A stretch of 64,000 nucleotides of DNA, from positions 62,001 through 126,000 of the forward strand of contig NZ_LNNB01000009.1 in NCBI RefSeq assembly GCF_001747895.1. The letters run 5' to 3'. This stretch comes from Staphylococcus equorum. GTDB taxonomy: Bacteria > Bacillota > Bacilli > Staphylococcales > Staphylococcaceae. Made by a program: the position numbers and the translations under genes. Numbering within the stretch: position 1 is the first letter of the stretch; each line of letters starts with the position of its first letter. Shown in pieces: positions 50,609 to 63,096 of this stretch. The notes under the pieces were generated by a model. It worked only from the letters and a program-made list of their open reading frames with translations. It made no database searches and had not been told where the DNA came from.

Positions 50609-51067
50609 ATGCGGTTTATTTTCAGTATTGTAAAAAACATTATAGCTGTCATAGCGATAGTAGCAATTGTACTTTTCGCATTAAAATATGCACCTTTTTT
50701 AAAAGACCAAGAATGGAACCCAGTACATGATGATAAGCCATCTATGAATAATGAAGCACCTCAACAAAATTTGACTGGTGGCAAACGGTATTCAGTAGAA
50801 GATAATGACATCCTTAATAATGTACCGTTTAGTCAAACGAAAAATGTGTTTGATTGGATTAATAAAAAAGAGTTTATGTCAGTCTCAGGTTTAGAAAGAA
50901 TGGGTTATACTGATGAATACTTGGCTGGTCAACGTGGCGATGAGTTTATTATCTATGAATTTGGCTCAGATTCACTTCGTGTTTATAAGACGGAAATTGA
51001 AATGGAACAAGATTTAAATCAATTAGGAGTGCATATTGAACTACAACCACAATCTAGCTACGAGTAA
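50609..51067 (+). CDS. DUF4930-type membrane-anchored protein
   Basis: A 152-residue protein with one N-terminal membrane anchor (about 4-28, IVKNIIAVIAIVAIVLFAL), a Pro/Asn/Gln-rich spacer (30-58) and a soluble domain of about 90 residues rich in acidic and aromatic residues. It corresponds to the hypothetical protein found between radC and mreC in S. aureus, which I recall as DUF4930. The function is unknown. GGAGG precedes the ATG. Confidence 0.7.
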   Translation: MRFIFSIVKNIIAVIAIVAIVLFALKYAPFLKDQEWNPVHDDKPSMNNEAPQQNLTGGKRYSVEDNDILNNVPFSQTKNVFDWINKKEFMSVSGLERMGYTDEYLAGQRGDEFIIYEFGSDSLRVYKTEIEMEQDLNQLGVHIELQPQSSYE

Positions 51068-51137
51068 TGCGTTTGAATTATAGGGTGAAATGCGTTAGCC
51101 TTAAATAAGTAAAAACGTTAAAGGTTGGTGTCCAATT

Positions 51138-51296
51138 ATGAGTGAACAGTCTAAAGATAAGAAAATGGCTGAGCAAGCAAAAGCACAAAATTTATTTGCA
51201 CGTTGGCGTAAAAAAGAAACATTATATGAAGAAGATGAGAAAAAAGCTAAAAAATCAACTGACGACAACAAATCAGATGAAAAAGAAAATGACTAA
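51138..51296 (+). CDS. Short charged protein, unknown
   Basis: A 52-residue, very charged peptide (Lys and Glu rich, ending DEKEND) with one Trp-Arg-Lys core (LFARWRKKETLYEEDEKKA). AAGGTTGGTG lies upstream of the ATG and a clean terminator directly follows the stop. Both support a real small gene, but no family is recognised. Confidence 0.6.
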   Translation: MSEQSKDKKMAEQAKAQNLFARWRKKETLYEEDEKKAKKSTDDNKSDEKEND

Positions 51297-51305
51297 AGTA
51301 AGTTC

Positions 51306-51334
51306 ACGTCTCTTATAGTAGAGGCGTTTTTTTT
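51306..51334 (+). terminator. Terminator after the short charged ORF
   Basis: CGTCTCT pairs with AGAGGCG (one G-T pair) and is followed by eight T. Confidence 0.85.
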
Positions 51335-51505
51335 ATGGTTTGAAACTTGAAGACATTTTGAATGCTTATATGAGCGTATATAAAAAGATTAAACATATAA
51401 GATATAAATAAATGTGTTTGCCTCAAAAAGTATTTAATATTAATTTTTAAACAAAAATAATATATTGAATTACTATTCGCAAAATCAAAACTTTTTAATA
51501 CACTA

Positions 51506-51533
51506 TTGACTATAAGTATTGTTATAATACAAT
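51506..51533 (+). promoter_or_regulatory. Candidate promoter of mreCD
   Basis: TTGACT at 51506-51511, a 16-bp spacer and TACAAT at 51528-51533. About 185 bases of leader follow before mreC. Apart from this the gap from 51335 to 51718 shows nothing recognisable. Confidence 0.45.
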
Positions 51534-51718
51534 GTATCGTTTAATTTATTACATTTTAATCAAATCTTGAAACGTATCCGTTTAATCTAGTTAAACTGTT
51601 GATTTAATATAGGATAAATTTTGTTATGGAATATCAGGGTTCGTGCTTTATTTCGTAACACTAGTGATATAAAATGGTAATAAGAATATAAAATAGTTGG
51701 TTAATAGAGGTGTTCAGG

Positions 51719-52561
51719 TTGTCAAAGTTTTTTAAAAACAACAAACTGATTGTTATACTGTGTGCAATCATTGTGTTTATAGCCTTAATTGGTGTATCTT
51801 TGCGTTCACAAACGCAATCACCAGTAGAACAGTATGTTGGAGATACTGTTGCTTTTGGTCAAAAAGCAGTTAGCTATCCTGTACATTTTATAACAGGATC
51901 TATCGGTAATCTCTTTGCAAAAGATAGTTCAGAAGAACAAAGTAGTAAGGTAAAACAATTAGAAGCTGAAAATGAAAGACTAAAAGCTGAAAATAAAACT
52001 TACAAAAAAGAATTAGATGTTGAAGATATTTCAAAATATGAACCGATTTCTAGCACAGTATTATCTAGAAATCCTGATCAATGGATGAATACATTGGTTA
52101 TAAACCAAGGTTCTAAAGATGGAATAGAAAACAATATGGCTGTGATGACTTCAGAAGGGTTAGTTGGCCGCATCTCTAAAGTGAATCAATTCTCGTCTCA
52201 AGTGGATTTAATCTCAACGAACACACGTGCTAATCGATTGTCTGTAAACATTCAACATGATGGAGAAAACGTTTTTGGTTTAATAGATCATTATGATGCT
52301 AAGAATGAAGAACTTGTAATTACAGATATAAATAATAAAGATAGTATTAAAAAAGGAGATAAAGTTGTTACGAGTGGCTTAGCAGATCAACTTCCTAGCA
52401 GTATTTACATAGGTGAAGTATCTAAGGTTGAAAATGATGAGTACGGTCTATCTAAAGAAGTAAGAGTGAAAACAGCTGCAAGTTTAGCAGACTTAAACCA
52501 CGTCTATGTTGCTAAAAGAGACCCAAAAACAATGCCAGATAATGAAAGCGGGGATAATTAA
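51719..52561 (+). CDS. mreC: Rod shape-determining protein MreC
   Basis: A 280-residue cell-morphogenesis protein with one N-terminal membrane helix (about 9-28), a coiled coil at about 83-105 (SKVKQLEAENERLKAENKTY) and the beta-rich MreC domain after it. In cocci it acts with MreD on peptidoglycan synthesis at the septum. The start is taken as TTG at 51719, because AGAGGTG lies just before it; the GTG at 51710 is part of that site. The stop shares a base with the mreD start. Confidence 0.92.
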   Translation: MSKFFKNNKLIVILCAIIVFIALIGVSLRSQTQSPVEQYVGDTVAFGQKAVSYPVHFITGSIGNLFAKDSSEEQSSKVKQLEAENERLKAENKTYKKELDVEDISKYEPISSTVLSRNPDQWMNTLVINQGSKDGIENNMAVMTSEGLVGRISKVNQFSSQVDLISTNTRANRLSVNIQHDGENVFGLIDHYDAKNEELVITDINNKDSIKKGDKVVTSGLADQLPSSIYIGEVSKVENDEYGLSKEVRVKTAASLADLNHVYVAKRDPKTMPDNESGDN

Positions 52562-53085
52562 TGCGCGCATTATACTACTTTCTTATTGGTATTGTATTGT
52601 TTTATATTGATACTGCAATTGGGCTTGTTATACCAATGCAAATAGGAGATAAAGATATTATTTTCGTGCCACATTTAACGATCATGTACATATTGATGCT
52701 AAGTGTGTATAGAAGTTTTGGTGTAGCGCTGGTTTTATCAGTAGTATTAGGTCTAATTACAGATTTATATTTCGGCAGTTTTTATGGTCTATACCTATTT
52801 GGCTATATTTTATTTGTAGTCATCACGGACTTTTTCTTCAAAACATTTTATAGAGATCATACAATGCTGTTTATCATTATTTTACTGAGTACAGTTTTCT
52901 TAGAAATTTATGTAGCAATTATGTATAGTATTTTAGGGCTTATTAATTTTGAGTTTATAGATTTTATTATATTTAGATTAATACCTACATTTATATTAAA
53001 TTTAATTTTACTTACAATTTTATTCCCAATTATTATGAAATTCCTAAGAAAAGTGCAATTGAAGATTGACAGTAAGAAATCCTAA
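52561..53085 (+). CDS. mreD: Rod shape-determining protein MreD
   Basis: A 174-residue membrane protein with five or six hydrophobic helices and few charged loops, the typical MreD pattern (YFLIGIVLFYIDTAIGLVIP at the start). It overlaps the mreC stop by one base and should be translationally coupled. MreB is absent from this place, as in staphylococci. Confidence 0.9.
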   Translation: MRALYYFLIGIVLFYIDTAIGLVIPMQIGDKDIIFVPHLTIMYILMLSVYRSFGVALVLSVVLGLITDLYFGSFYGLYLFGYILFVVITDFFFKTFYRDHTMLFIIILLSTVFLEIYVAIMYSILGLINFEFIDFIIFRLIPTFILNLILLTILFPIIMKFLRKVQLKIDSKKS

Positions 53086-53094
53086 TGCTAAAAT

Positions 53095-53190
53095 GCAGTA
53101 GTTGAGTAGTTCATAGCTACATACAACCGCTCAGATTCAGGTTCAAGTACATTTATGTCACCTGCATTTGGCGTGACTTAAAATTATAGG
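53095..53190 (+). ncRNA. Probable L21 leader
   Basis: The segment between mreD and rplU contains paired blocks (GTTGAGTAGTTCATAGC... and GTCACCTGCATTTGGCGTGAC). It lies where the Firmicute L21 leader element is found. I recognise the position and general pattern rather than a strict motif. Confidence 0.5.
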
Positions 53191-53201
53191 AGGTGCAAAG
53201 T

Positions 53202-53510
53202 ATGTTTGCTATTATCGAAACAGGTGGAAAACAATTAAAAGTTGAAGAAGGACAAGAAATCTTCGTTGAAAAATTAAATTTAAACGAAGGTGAATCATTC
53301 ACTTTTGACAAAGTGTTATTTGTAGGTGGAGACTCAGTTAAAGTTGGTGCGCCAACAGTTGAGGGTGCTACTGTTACTGCTACTGCTAATAAAGAAGGAC
53401 GCGGTAAAAAAATCACTGTATTCACTTACAGACGTCGTAAAGACTCAAAACGTAAAAAAGGTCATCGTCAACCTTATACTAAATTAACTATCGACAAAAT
53501 CAACGCTTAA
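53202..53510 (+). CDS. rplU: 50S ribosomal protein L21
   Basis: A 102-residue large-subunit protein beginning [17 protein letters not shown] and ending in the basic [19 protein letters not shown] region. The start at 53202 follows AGGAGG; an in-frame GTG at 53193 lies within that site. First gene of rplU-prp-rpmA. Confidence 0.98.
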   Translation: MFAIIETGGKQLKVEEGQEIFVEKLNLNEGESFTFDKVLFVGGDSVKVGAPTVEGATVTATANKEGRGKKITVFTYRRRKDSKRKKGHRQPYTKLTIDKINA

Positions 53511-53512
53511 TT

Positions 53513-53833
53513 ATGATTACTGTTGATGTTACATTGAACGAAGCTGGTCAAGTAACTGATGTTATTATGGATGGTCATGCAGAACATGGCGAATACGGGC
53601 ATGATATAGTTTGTGCTGGTGCATCCGCAGTTATTTTCGGAAGCGTTAATGCTATCATGGGATTAACAAGCGAAAAACCAGACATTGATTACAATGATGA
53701 CGGTGGACATTTCCACGTAAGAAGTGTCGATGCTACAAATGAAAAAGCGCAATTAATTCTTCAGGCAATGTTAGTATCATTGCAAACAATTGAAGAAGAA
53801 TATAAAGAAAATATCAGACTAAATTATAAGTGA
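53513..53833 (+). CDS. prp: Ribosomal-processing cysteine protease Prp
   Basis: Cuts the N-terminal extension from ribosomal protein L27 in Firmicutes. The 106-residue protein has the catalytic pair H22 (DGHAEHG) and C34 (DIVCAGAS). It lies between rplU and rpmA, overlapping nothing but spaced by 2 bp from rplU and 11 bp from rpmA. The substrate is the product of the next gene. Confidence 0.95.
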   Translation: MITVDVTLNEAGQVTDVIMDGHAEHGEYGHDIVCAGASAVIFGSVNAIMGLTSEKPDIDYNDDGGHFHVRSVDATNEKAQLILQAMLVSLQTIEEEYKENIRLNYK

Positions 53834-53844
53834 GGTGCAACCCA

Positions 53845-54129
53845 ATGTTAAAATTAAACTTACAATTCTTCGCATCTAAAAAAGGGGTAAGTTCTACAAG
53901 AAACGGCCGTGACTCTGAGTCAAAACGTTTAGGAGCTAAACGTGCTGATGGTCAATACGTTACAGGTGGATCAATTTTATTCCGCCAACGTGGTACTAAA
54001 ATCTATCCTGGTGAAAATGTTGGTCGTGGTGGCGACGATACATTATTCGCTAAAATCGACGGCGTTGTTAAATTTGAACGTAAAGGTCGCGACAAAAAAC
54101 AAGTTTCTGTTTACGCAGCAGCTGAGTAG
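53845..54129 (+). CDS. rpmA: 50S ribosomal protein L27 (with cleavable N-terminus)
   Basis: A 94-residue large-subunit protein that carries the Firmicute extension MLKLNLQFF before [15 protein letters not shown]. Prp cleaves after FF. The start at 53845 follows GAGGTG; an upstream GTG at 53830 is in frame but overlaps the prp stop. Last gene of the operon, followed by a strong terminator. Confidence 0.98.
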   Translation: MLKLNLQFFASKKGVSSTRNGRDSESKRLGAKRADGQYVTGGSILFRQRGTKIYPGENVGRGGDDTLFAKIDGVVKFERKGRDKKQVSVYAAAE

Positions 54130-54140
54130 TTTTTGTCACC

Positions 54141-54180
54141 ATTAACACCAGAAGTTATGACTTCTGGTGTTAATTTTTTT
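54141..54180 (+). terminator. Terminator after rpmA
   Basis: A perfect 15-bp stem, ATTAACACCAGAAGT / ACTTCTGGTGTTAAT, with a 4-nt loop and a T run. Confidence 0.92.
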
Positions 54181-54260
54181 GTCTTTATTTTCTAGTAGGC
54201 AAGATAATGATATAATATAAAAGATATGGAAATTAAGTTTTTAGAAAAAGAGGTGAAATC

Positions 54261-55556
54261 ATGTTTGTCGATCAAGTTAAAATATCACTTAAAGCAGGTG
54301 ATGGCGGTAATGGTATAACAGCCTACCGTAGAGAGAAATATATTCCATTTGGTGGTCCAGCTGGTGGCGACGGTGGTAATGGTGCGTCAATTATATTTGA
54401 AGTTGATGAAGGATTAAGAACTTTATTAGACTTTAGATATCAAACACATTTCAAGGCTAATAGAGGTGGCGCTGGTCAAACGAGTAATATGCATGGTAAA
54501 AATGCAGACCACTTAGTTCTAAAAGTACCGCCAGGCACAATTGTGAAAAATGTTGAGACAGAAGAAGTTGTTGCAGATTTAGTTGAAGATGGTCAACGTG
54601 CAACTGTAGCTAAGGGTGGTCGTGGTGGCCGAGGTAATTCTCGTTTCGCTTCTCCAAGAAACCCTGCACCTGATTTTAGTGAAAATGGTGAACCAGGTGA
54701 AGAAATAGAAGTTACGTTAGAATTAAAATTACTAGCCGATGTAGGATTAGTAGGTTTTCCTAGTGTAGGTAAATCTACTTTGCTCTCAATAGTATCTAAA
54801 GCCAAACCGAAAATTGGTGCTTATCATTTCACTACAATTAAACCTAACTTAGGTGTTGTTTCTACAAAAGATCAAAGAAGTTTTGTAATGGCAGATTTAC
54901 CTGGTCTTATTGAAGGTGCGTCTGAAGGTGTAGGATTAGGCCATCAATTTTTAAAACACGTTGAGAGAACAAAAGTTATTGTTCATATGATTGATATGAG
55001 TGGCTCTGAAGGTCGCGATCCATTCGAAGATTATAAAGTAATTAATGAAGAATTAAGTGCTTATGAACATCGTTTAGAAGAGAGACCTCAAATCGTTGTA
55101 GCAAATAAGATGGATATGCCAAACGCTGAAGATAATTTAGAAATTTTCAAAGAAGAATTGAATGATGATAGTATTCATATTATTCCTTTATCTACAGTAA
55201 TGCATGATCATATTGATGAACTTTTATATGCAGTTGCAGATAAATTAGAAGAAGTAAAAGACATTGACTTTAGTAAAGAAGAAGAGGAAGACTTGGGTGT
55301 TAACAGAGTGTTGTACAAACATACGCCGAGTCAAGATAACTTCACAATTACTAGAGATGATGATGCTGCATACGTTGTAAGTGGTAAAGCAATTGAAAGA
55401 ATGTTCAAGATGACTGACTTCAATAGCGACCCTGCAGTACGTAGATTCGCACGTCAAATGCGTTCTATGGGCATTGATGAGGCCTTGAGAGCACGTGGCT
55501 GTGAAAATGGTGATATTGTAAGAATACTTGGTGGAGAATTTGAATTTGTTGAATAG
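54261..55556 (+). CDS. obgE: GTPase Obg (CgtA)
   Basis: An essential GTPase of 431 residues for 50S maturation and stress signalling. The glycine-rich Obg fold is at the N-terminus ([19 protein letters not shown], about 1-158). The G domain has G1 [10 protein letters not shown]3 DLPGLIEGA and G4 ANKMD. The C-terminal domain is the OCT type (about 350-431). GAGGTG precedes the ATG. It is followed by the ACT-domain gene after 11 bp. Confidence 0.97.
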   Translation: MFVDQVKISLKAGDGGNGITAYRREKYIPFGGPAGGDGGNGASIIFEVDEGLRTLLDFRYQTHFKANRGGAGQTSNMHGKNADHLVLKVPPGTIVKNVETEEVVADLVEDGQRATVAKGGRGGRGNSRFASPRNPAPDFSENGEPGEEIEVTLELKLLADVGLVGFPSVGKSTLLSIVSKAKPKIGAYHFTTIKPNLGVVSTKDQRSFVMADLPGLIEGASEGVGLGHQFLKHVERTKVIVHMIDMSGSEGRDPFEDYKVINEELSAYEHRLEERPQIVVANKMDMPNAEDNLEIFKEELNDDSIHIIPLSTVMHDHIDELLYAVADKLEEVKDIDFSKEEEEDLGVNRVLYKHTPSQDNFTITRDDDAAYVVSGKAIERMFKMTDFNSDPAVRRFARQMRSMGIDEALRARGCENGDIVRILGGEFEFVE

Positions 55557-55567
55557 GAGTGCTTAAT

Positions 55568-56023
55568 TTGGACAAAAAAGACTATAAAAAGTTTTATTTA
55601 ATTAGAGAAGATGTTTTACCAGAATCAGTTGTAAAAACTTTAAAAATTAAAGATGTATTAAAAAACGATCCGTCATTGTCCATATTTGAAGCAGTCAAAC
55701 AGTTCGATTTATCTAGAAGTGCATTTTATAAATATCGAGATACTATATTTCCGATTGATGAAAAGATGGAATCAACGAGAGAGTTTACGTTAATATTGTA
55801 TGTCAATGATATTGTAGGCATGTTGGCACAAGTATTAAATACATTATCTAGTTTACAGTTATCTGTGTTAACAATTCACCAAAGTATTCCAATGGATGGT
55901 AGAGCAACAATCACACTTTCATTAGATGCCAAAGGCACGGATTTGGAAATTGATGATGTAATGGAAGCTTTAAAAATTATTGATCATATTTCTAAAGTAG
56001 AATTAATTAGTATGACTATATAA
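55568..56023 (+). CDS. pheB: ACT domain protein (PheB-like)
   Basis: A 151-residue protein with an N-terminal helix-turn-helix-like segment (about 25-55, ...FDLSRSAFYKYRDTIFP) and a C-terminal ACT domain (about 70-150, FTLILYVNDIVGMLAQVLNTL). In Bacillus the gene after obg is pheB; the phenylalanine link is by name and family only. The start is TTG at 55568 with AGGAG before it; a GTG 9 bases upstream is in frame but inside the RBS. Confidence 0.8.
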   Translation: MDKKDYKKFYLIREDVLPESVVKTLKIKDVLKNDPSLSIFEAVKQFDLSRSAFYKYRDTIFPIDEKMESTREFTLILYVNDIVGMLAQVLNTLSSLQLSVLTIHQSIPMDGRATITLSLDAKGTDLEIDDVMEALKIIDHISKVELISMTI

Positions 56024-56035
56024 GGAAGTGTAAAC

Positions 56036-56638
56036 GTGTACGCATATATTAAAGGCACATTAACAGTATTGAATCCTACGCATGTAGTAGTTGAAGCATC
56101 AGGTGTAGGATACGAGATTCAAACACCTAATTCTTATCGTTTTCAAAAACAAATGGATCAAGAAGTCGTGATTCACACTTCACTTATCGTAAGAGAAGAT
56201 GCACAGTTGCTCTATGGTTTTATAAATCAAGAAGAAAAAGATATGTTTTTAAGTTTGATAAAAGTAACTGGCATTGGTCCGAAATCTGCATTAGCAATTT
56301 TAGCAAGTAGTTCTCCGAATGACGTCAAAATTGCCATCGAGAACGAAAATGATGCTTACTTAACACAATTCCCTGGAATAGGTAAAAAAACTGCGCGCCA
56401 AATTGTATTGGACCTTAAAGGTAAAGTACAGATCAACGAAGTAGATAGCAGTCAGCTATTAAATATGGGAATTGATAGTAATGGTGCAACTGCAATTGTT
56501 AAAGAAGCAATGCTAGCATTAGAAGCATTAGGTTATTCTAAACGTGAATTGACTAAAGTCGAAAAAACATTAACTAAAGAATCATTTGAATCTGTCGATG
56601 ATGCAGTTAAAAGAGGATTACAATTACTTATATCATAA
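56036..56638 (+). CDS. ruvA: Holliday junction DNA helicase subunit RuvA
   Basis: Binds four-way junctions and recruits RuvB. The 200-residue protein has an OB-fold N-terminus ([27 protein letters not shown]), two helix-hairpin-helix motifs ([32 protein letters not shown]) and the C-terminal RuvB-binding helices. The start is GTG with GGAAGTG before it. ruvB follows after 31 bp. Confidence 0.97.
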   Translation: MYAYIKGTLTVLNPTHVVVEASGVGYEIQTPNSYRFQKQMDQEVVIHTSLIVREDAQLLYGFINQEEKDMFLSLIKVTGIGPKSALAILASSSPNDVKIAIENENDAYLTQFPGIGKKTARQIVLDLKGKVQINEVDSSQLLNMGIDSNGATAIVKEAMLALEALGYSKRELTKVEKTLTKESFESVDDAVKRGLQLLIS

Positions 56639-56669
56639 ATATTACTATATTTAAAAAGGGGGGAATGTA

Positions 56670-57671
56670 ATGGATGATAGAATGGTAGACCAATCAGTAC
56701 ATGAAGAGGAAACTTCATTTGAACTTTCTTTACGACCAGCAAGGTTACGTCAATATATTGGACAATCAGCGATTAAATCGAATTTAGAAGTGTTTATTAA
56801 AGCAGCTAAAATGAGACAAGAACCGTTAGATCATGTCCTATTATTTGGTCCCCCTGGATTAGGTAAAACGACTTTGTCTAACATCATTGCGAATGAGATG
56901 GAAGTAAATATTAGAACGATTTCTGGACCATCTGTAGAACGACCAGGTGATTTAGCTGCGATTCTTTCTAGTTTACAACCAGGAGATGTTTTATTTATTG
57001 ATGAAATTCACAGGTTAAGTAGTGTTGTTGAAGAAGTATTATATCCTGCAATGGAAGATTTCTTCTTGGATATCGTTATTGGTAAAGGAGAAGAAGCGAG
57101 AAGTATTCGTATAGACTTGCCACCTTTTACTTTAATAGGTGCTACTACAAGAGCGGGTAGTTTAACAGCTCCTTTACGCGATAGATTCGGTGTTCATCTT
57201 AGATTAGAGTATTACGAAGAACCTGAATTGGAAGAAATCATTGTGCGTACCGCAGAAGTATTAGGTACGTCCATCGATGAAGAAAGTGCAACAGAATTAG
57301 CTAAACGTAGTCGCGGAACGCCAAGGGTAGCCAACCGTTTGTTAAAACGTGTACGTGATTTTCAACAAGTGAAAGAAGATGAATCAATCAGCATAGATAC
57401 TACAAAGCAATCTCTGCAGTTATTACAAGTAGATGATGAAGGGCTAGATTACATTGATCATAAAATGATGAATTGTATATTGCAGCAGTATAAAGGTGGA
57501 CCTGTTGGTTTAGATACGATTGCTGTTTCTATTGGTGAGGAACGCATTACGATTGAAGATGTATATGAACCCTTTTTAATACAAAAAGGATTTATTGAGC
57601 GTACGCCAAGAGGACGGAAAGCGACACCTTATGCATTTGAACATTTTAGCAAGAATGGAAAGAGGGAATAA
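56670..57671 (+). CDS. ruvB: Holliday junction DNA helicase subunit RuvB
   Basis: An AAA+ motor of 333 residues for branch migration. Walker A is [11 protein letters not shown], Walker [12 protein letters not shown], sensor 1 IGATTRAGS, and the arginine finger region [10 protein letters not shown] winged helix closes the protein. GGGGGG precedes the ATG. queA begins 3 bp after the stop. Confidence 0.97.
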   Translation: MDDRMVDQSVHEEETSFELSLRPARLRQYIGQSAIKSNLEVFIKAAKMRQEPLDHVLLFGPPGLGKTTLSNIIANEMEVNIRTISGPSVERPGDLAAILSSLQPGDVLFIDEIHRLSSVVEEVLYPAMEDFFLDIVIGKGEEARSIRIDLPPFTLIGATTRAGSLTAPLRDRFGVHLRLEYYEEPELEEIIVRTAEVLGTSIDEESATELAKRSRGTPRVANRLLKRVRDFQQVKEDESISIDTTKQSLQLLQVDDEGLDYIDHKMMNCILQQYKGGPVGLDTIAVSIGEERITIEDVYEPFLIQKGFIERTPRGRKATPYAFEHFSKNGKRE

Positions 57672-57673
57672 GT

Positions 57674-59859
<2,186 letters not shown>

Positions 59860-59877
59860 CAAGGGAGAAATAAAATA

Positions 59878-60138
59878 ATGCAATTTACTTCATTAATATT
59901 ACCAATTTTATTATTAGCATTAATGTGGTTTTTCTTAATCAGACCACAACAAAAAAGAGCGAAAGAGCATCGTCAAATGATTAGCCAAGTAAGTTCTGGC
60001 CAACATGTAACTACAATCGGTGGTATCAAAGGTACTGTTCGTGCAGTAGATGAAACTACAGTAGTATTAACTTTAAATGGCAATGGTACTGAAATTACTT
60101 TAGAAAAACCTGCTATAAAACAAGTTGATCCTTCATAA
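59878..60138 (+). CDS. yajC: Preprotein translocase subunit YajC
   Basis: An 86-residue protein with one N-terminal membrane helix (about 3-22), the RPQQKRAKEH segment and a soluble domain (VTTIGGIKGTVR). It associates with SecDF. AAGGGAG precedes the ATG. It ends at a terminator, so secDF has its own promoter. Confidence 0.93.
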   Translation: MQFTSLILPILLLALMWFFLIRPQQKRAKEHRQMISQVSSGQHVTTIGGIKGTVRAVDETTVVLTLNGNGTEITLEKPAIKQVDPS

Positions 60139-60144
60139 TAAAGT

Positions 60145-60180
60145 AACGAACTGATATGAAAATATCAGTTCGTTTTTTTA
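60145..60180 (+). terminator. Terminator after yajC
   Basis: A perfect 12-bp stem, ACGAACTGATAT / ATATCAGTTCGT, with a 4-nt loop and seven T. The 320 bp that follow up to secDF hold only A+T-rich, promoter-like sequence and a weak cre-like match. Confidence 0.92.
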
Positions 60181-60499
60181 TTAACATATTCTACTGAAAC
60201 ATTAATAGAAATCATATATACTTTCTTAAACAATATGTTGATATAGTGTTATAATTTAAATTGACCTAGTATATAATCATAACTTAACGTATAAACGAGT
60301 AATATTTTTGTAACAATTCAAAAAGTTAATAACGCTTACAATTAAGTTATGAATACAAAATAGTTGAGTTAGTTTTTACACACGTTGTAATATGTTAAGA
60401 TAATAAGGTCGTTTAGAAGAAAGTATAGATTGTATAAAATTGCATTAAAATGATTTAATCAAGTATTCTTATAACATAAGCTTACAATGAGGTGTTCAA

Positions 60500-62776
60500 G
60501 TGAAGAAGAGTAGTAGAATAGTTGCATTCATAGTGCTCGTAGGTCTGTTGTTGGGAGCTATGGCATTTACTTATAAGAGTGTAGTTAAAGACGTTAGCCT
60601 TGGTTTGGACTTGCAAGGTGGATTTGAGGTCTTATATCAAGTAGATCCTTTACAAAAAGATGATAAAATTGACGATAAAGCGGTTAAATCAACAGCGAAA
60701 ACGCTTGAAAACCGTGTCAACGTCTTAGGTGTTTCTGAACCAAAAATTCAAGTCGAAGATAAAAATAGAATTCGTGTTCAACTTGCGGGTGTTAAAAACC
60801 AATCTGAAGCTCGAGAGGTCTTATCATCACAAGCAAATTTAACAATTCGTGATGCCGATGACAATATCAAATTGACTGGTAAAGATATCCAGCAAGGTTC
60901 AGCAAAACAAGAATTTAAAGAGAATACGAATCAACCAGCAGTTACTTTCAAATTAAAAGATAGTGATAAATTCAAAAAAGTAACTGAAGAAATTTCGAAA
61001 AAAGATGAAAACGTCATGGTTGTTTGGTTAGATCACGAAAAAGGTGATTCTTACCATAAAGAAGTGACTAAAAAAGATCCGAAATTCGTTTCAGCTGCTT
61101 CAGTAGATAAACCGATTAATTCTGATAGTGTTGAAATTTCAGGTGGATTTAATGGTGAAGAAGGCATCAAAGAAGCAAAACAAATTGCTGATTTATTGAA
61201 TGCAGGTTCCTTACCAGTAGATTTAAATGAGATTTATTCTAATTCAGTCGGTGCCCAGTTTGGTCAAGACGCATTAGATAAAACAGTGTTTGCTGCTATA
61301 ATTGGTATTGCAGTAATTTATCTATTCATGTTAGGTTTCTACCGTTTACCAGGTTTAGTAGCAATTATTGCGCTAACGGCGTATATATACTTAACGATGG
61401 TAGCATTTAACTTTATATCTGGTGTACTTACATTACCAGGTTTAGCAGCCCTAGTCTTAGGTGTAGGTATGGCTGTCGATGCGAATATTATAATGTATGA
61501 GCGGATTAAAGACGAGCTCAAAATTGGACGGACACTCAAACAAGCTTATAAAAAAGCGAATAAGAGTTCTTTCTTAACCATTGTCGATGCACAGTTAACA
61601 ACTGTGATTGCAGCCGCAGTGTTGTTCTTCTTTGGTGAAAGTTCAGTTAAAGGTTTCGCAACTATGTTACTCATCGGTATCTTAATGATCTTTGTAACAG
61701 CAGTGTTCTTATCAAGATGGCTATTATCATTACTAGTGTCATCTAATTACTTCAAAAAATCATATTGGTTATTTGGTGTAAACAAAAAAGATATTCACAA
61801 TATCAATGAAGAAAAAGACGTACATGATTTGAAAACGCCATATGAACGTTGGGACTTTATGAAATTGGCTAAGCCATTGTTATCATTTAGTGTCCTTATT
61901 ATTATTGTCGGTGCCATTATTCTCTTTATTTTCAAATTAAATTTAGGTATTGATTTCACAAGTGGTACGAGAGTTGATTTTGAATCTGATAATAAAGTGT
62001 CAGAGGAAAAAGTGACTCAAACACTTGAAGATAAAGATTTCAAACCGACTCAGGTTTCACTTGGTGAAAATGGTCAAAATGCTACTGTACAATTTAAAAA
62101 TGATTTATCTAAAGATGAAGTTGCTAAAATTAAGAGCACTATAGATAATGAGTTTGGTAATGATCCAACAGTCAATACAGTTTCACCAGTGATTGGTCAA
62201 GAACTTGCTAAAAACGCCATGTTTGCACTTATATATGCTGCTATTGGTATTATTATCTATACTACATTTAGATTTGAATGGCGTATGGGACTATCATCAG
62301 TACTGGCACTACTACATGATGCGTTTATCATTGTTGCTGTATTTAGTTTATTTAGATTAGAGGTAGATATTACCTTTATCGCAGCAGTATTAACGATTAT
62401 TGGTTACTCTATCAATGATACGATTGTTACATTCGATAGGGTCCGGGAGAACTTACACAAAGTAAAAGTGATTACGAAAAAATCTCAAATAGACGATATT
62501 GTTAATAGATCGATTCGTCAGACAATGACACGTTCTATTAATACAGTTTTAACAGTAGTTATCGTAGTTATTTCGTTACTAGTATTGGGTTCACCAAGTA
62601 TCTTTAATTTCTCATTAGCATTACTTGTCGGTCTGATTTCAGGTGTGTTCTCATCTGTATTTATCGCAGTACCGTTATGGGGCATTATGAAGAAACGTCA
62701 ACTTAAAAAATCTGATGATCATAAGATTGTCGTTTATAAAGAGAAAAAATCAAATGATGAAAAAATCTTAGTATAA
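60500..62776 (+). CDS. secDF: Protein translocase SecDF (fused)
   Basis: A 758-residue fusion of SecD and SecF, as in Bacillus and Staphylococcus, that uses the proton gradient to help protein export. Each half has one N-terminal membrane helix, a periplasmic-side soluble domain and five clustered helices. Conserved motifs are DLQGGFEV (SecD D1), GMAVDANIIMYERIKDE (D4), FTSGTRVDF (SecF), and IGYSINDTIVTFDRVREN. The start is GTG with GAGGTG 5-6 bases before it. recJ follows after a terminator. Confidence 0.96.
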   Translation: MKKSSRIVAFIVLVGLLLGAMAFTYKSVVKDVSLGLDLQGGFEVLYQVDPLQKDDKIDDKAVKSTAKTLENRVNVLGVSEPKIQVEDKNRIRVQLAGVKNQSEAREVLSSQANLTIRDADDNIKLTGKDIQQGSAKQEFKENTNQPAVTFKLKDSDKFKKVTEEISKKDENVMVVWLDHEKGDSYHKEVTKKDPKFVSAASVDKPINSDSVEISGGFNGEEGIKEAKQIADLLNAGSLPVDLNEIYSNSVGAQFGQDALDKTVFAAIIGIAVIYLFMLGFYRLPGLVAIIALTAYIYLTMVAFNFISGVLTLPGLAALVLGVGMAVDANIIMYERIKDELKIGRTLKQAYKKANKSSFLTIVDAQLTTVIAAAVLFFFGESSVKGFATMLLIGILMIFVTAVFLSRWLLSLLVSSNYFKKSYWLFGVNKKDIHNINEEKDVHDLKTPYERWDFMKLAKPLLSFSVLIIIVGAIILFIFKLNLGIDFTSGTRVDFESDNKVSEEKVTQTLEDKDFKPTQVSLGENGQNATVQFKNDLSKDEVAKIKSTIDNEFGNDPTVNTVSPVIGQELAKNAMFALIYAAIGIIIYTTFRFEWRMGLSSVLALLHDAFIIVAVFSLFRLEVDITFIAAVLTIIGYSINDTIVTFDRVRENLHKVKVITKKSQIDDIVNRSIRQTMTRSINTVLTVVIVVISLLVLGSPSIFNFSLALLVGLISGVFSSVFIAVPLWGIMKKRQLKKSDDHKIVVYKEKKSNDEKILV

Positions 62777-62843
62777 CTTGCACAGGATGTATGTACTTTG
62801 AATTCTAGTGTCAATTATAGCTAAAACATTTCAAATAAAGTGA

Positions 62844-62878
62844 AACAGCTCGAATTAAAAATTCGGGCTGTTTTTTTA
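62844..62878 (+). terminator. Terminator after secDF
   Basis: ACAGCTCGAATT pairs with AATTCGGGCTGT (one G-T pair) and is followed by seven T. The remaining gap to recJ shows no other gene; a TATAAT lies at 63065-63070. Confidence 0.9.
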
Positions 62879-63096
62879 TGAGTTTAAAAAGGTATTAACG
62901 AATAAAGTAATTTTAAATACGAATTATGGTTATTAAGCTAAAGTAGATTGCTTTTCATGTTAAGATGTATTTGTGAATTTTTTAAAAAACATGGTATTCG
63001 CTTTATAAATATAATAGAAAGTCTTGTTTAAATGTAAGTACTTTTTATTTTCGAATATCTTTTGTATAATTGCTTGTGGAAATGAGGGAGAATAGT

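Noticed and set aside
60326-60341. TTAATAACGCTTACAA, a 13/14 cre-like match upstream of secDF
   Set aside because: It lies about 160 bp from the start, the core is not symmetric and there is no metabolic reason. Chance matches are expected in A+T-rich DNA.
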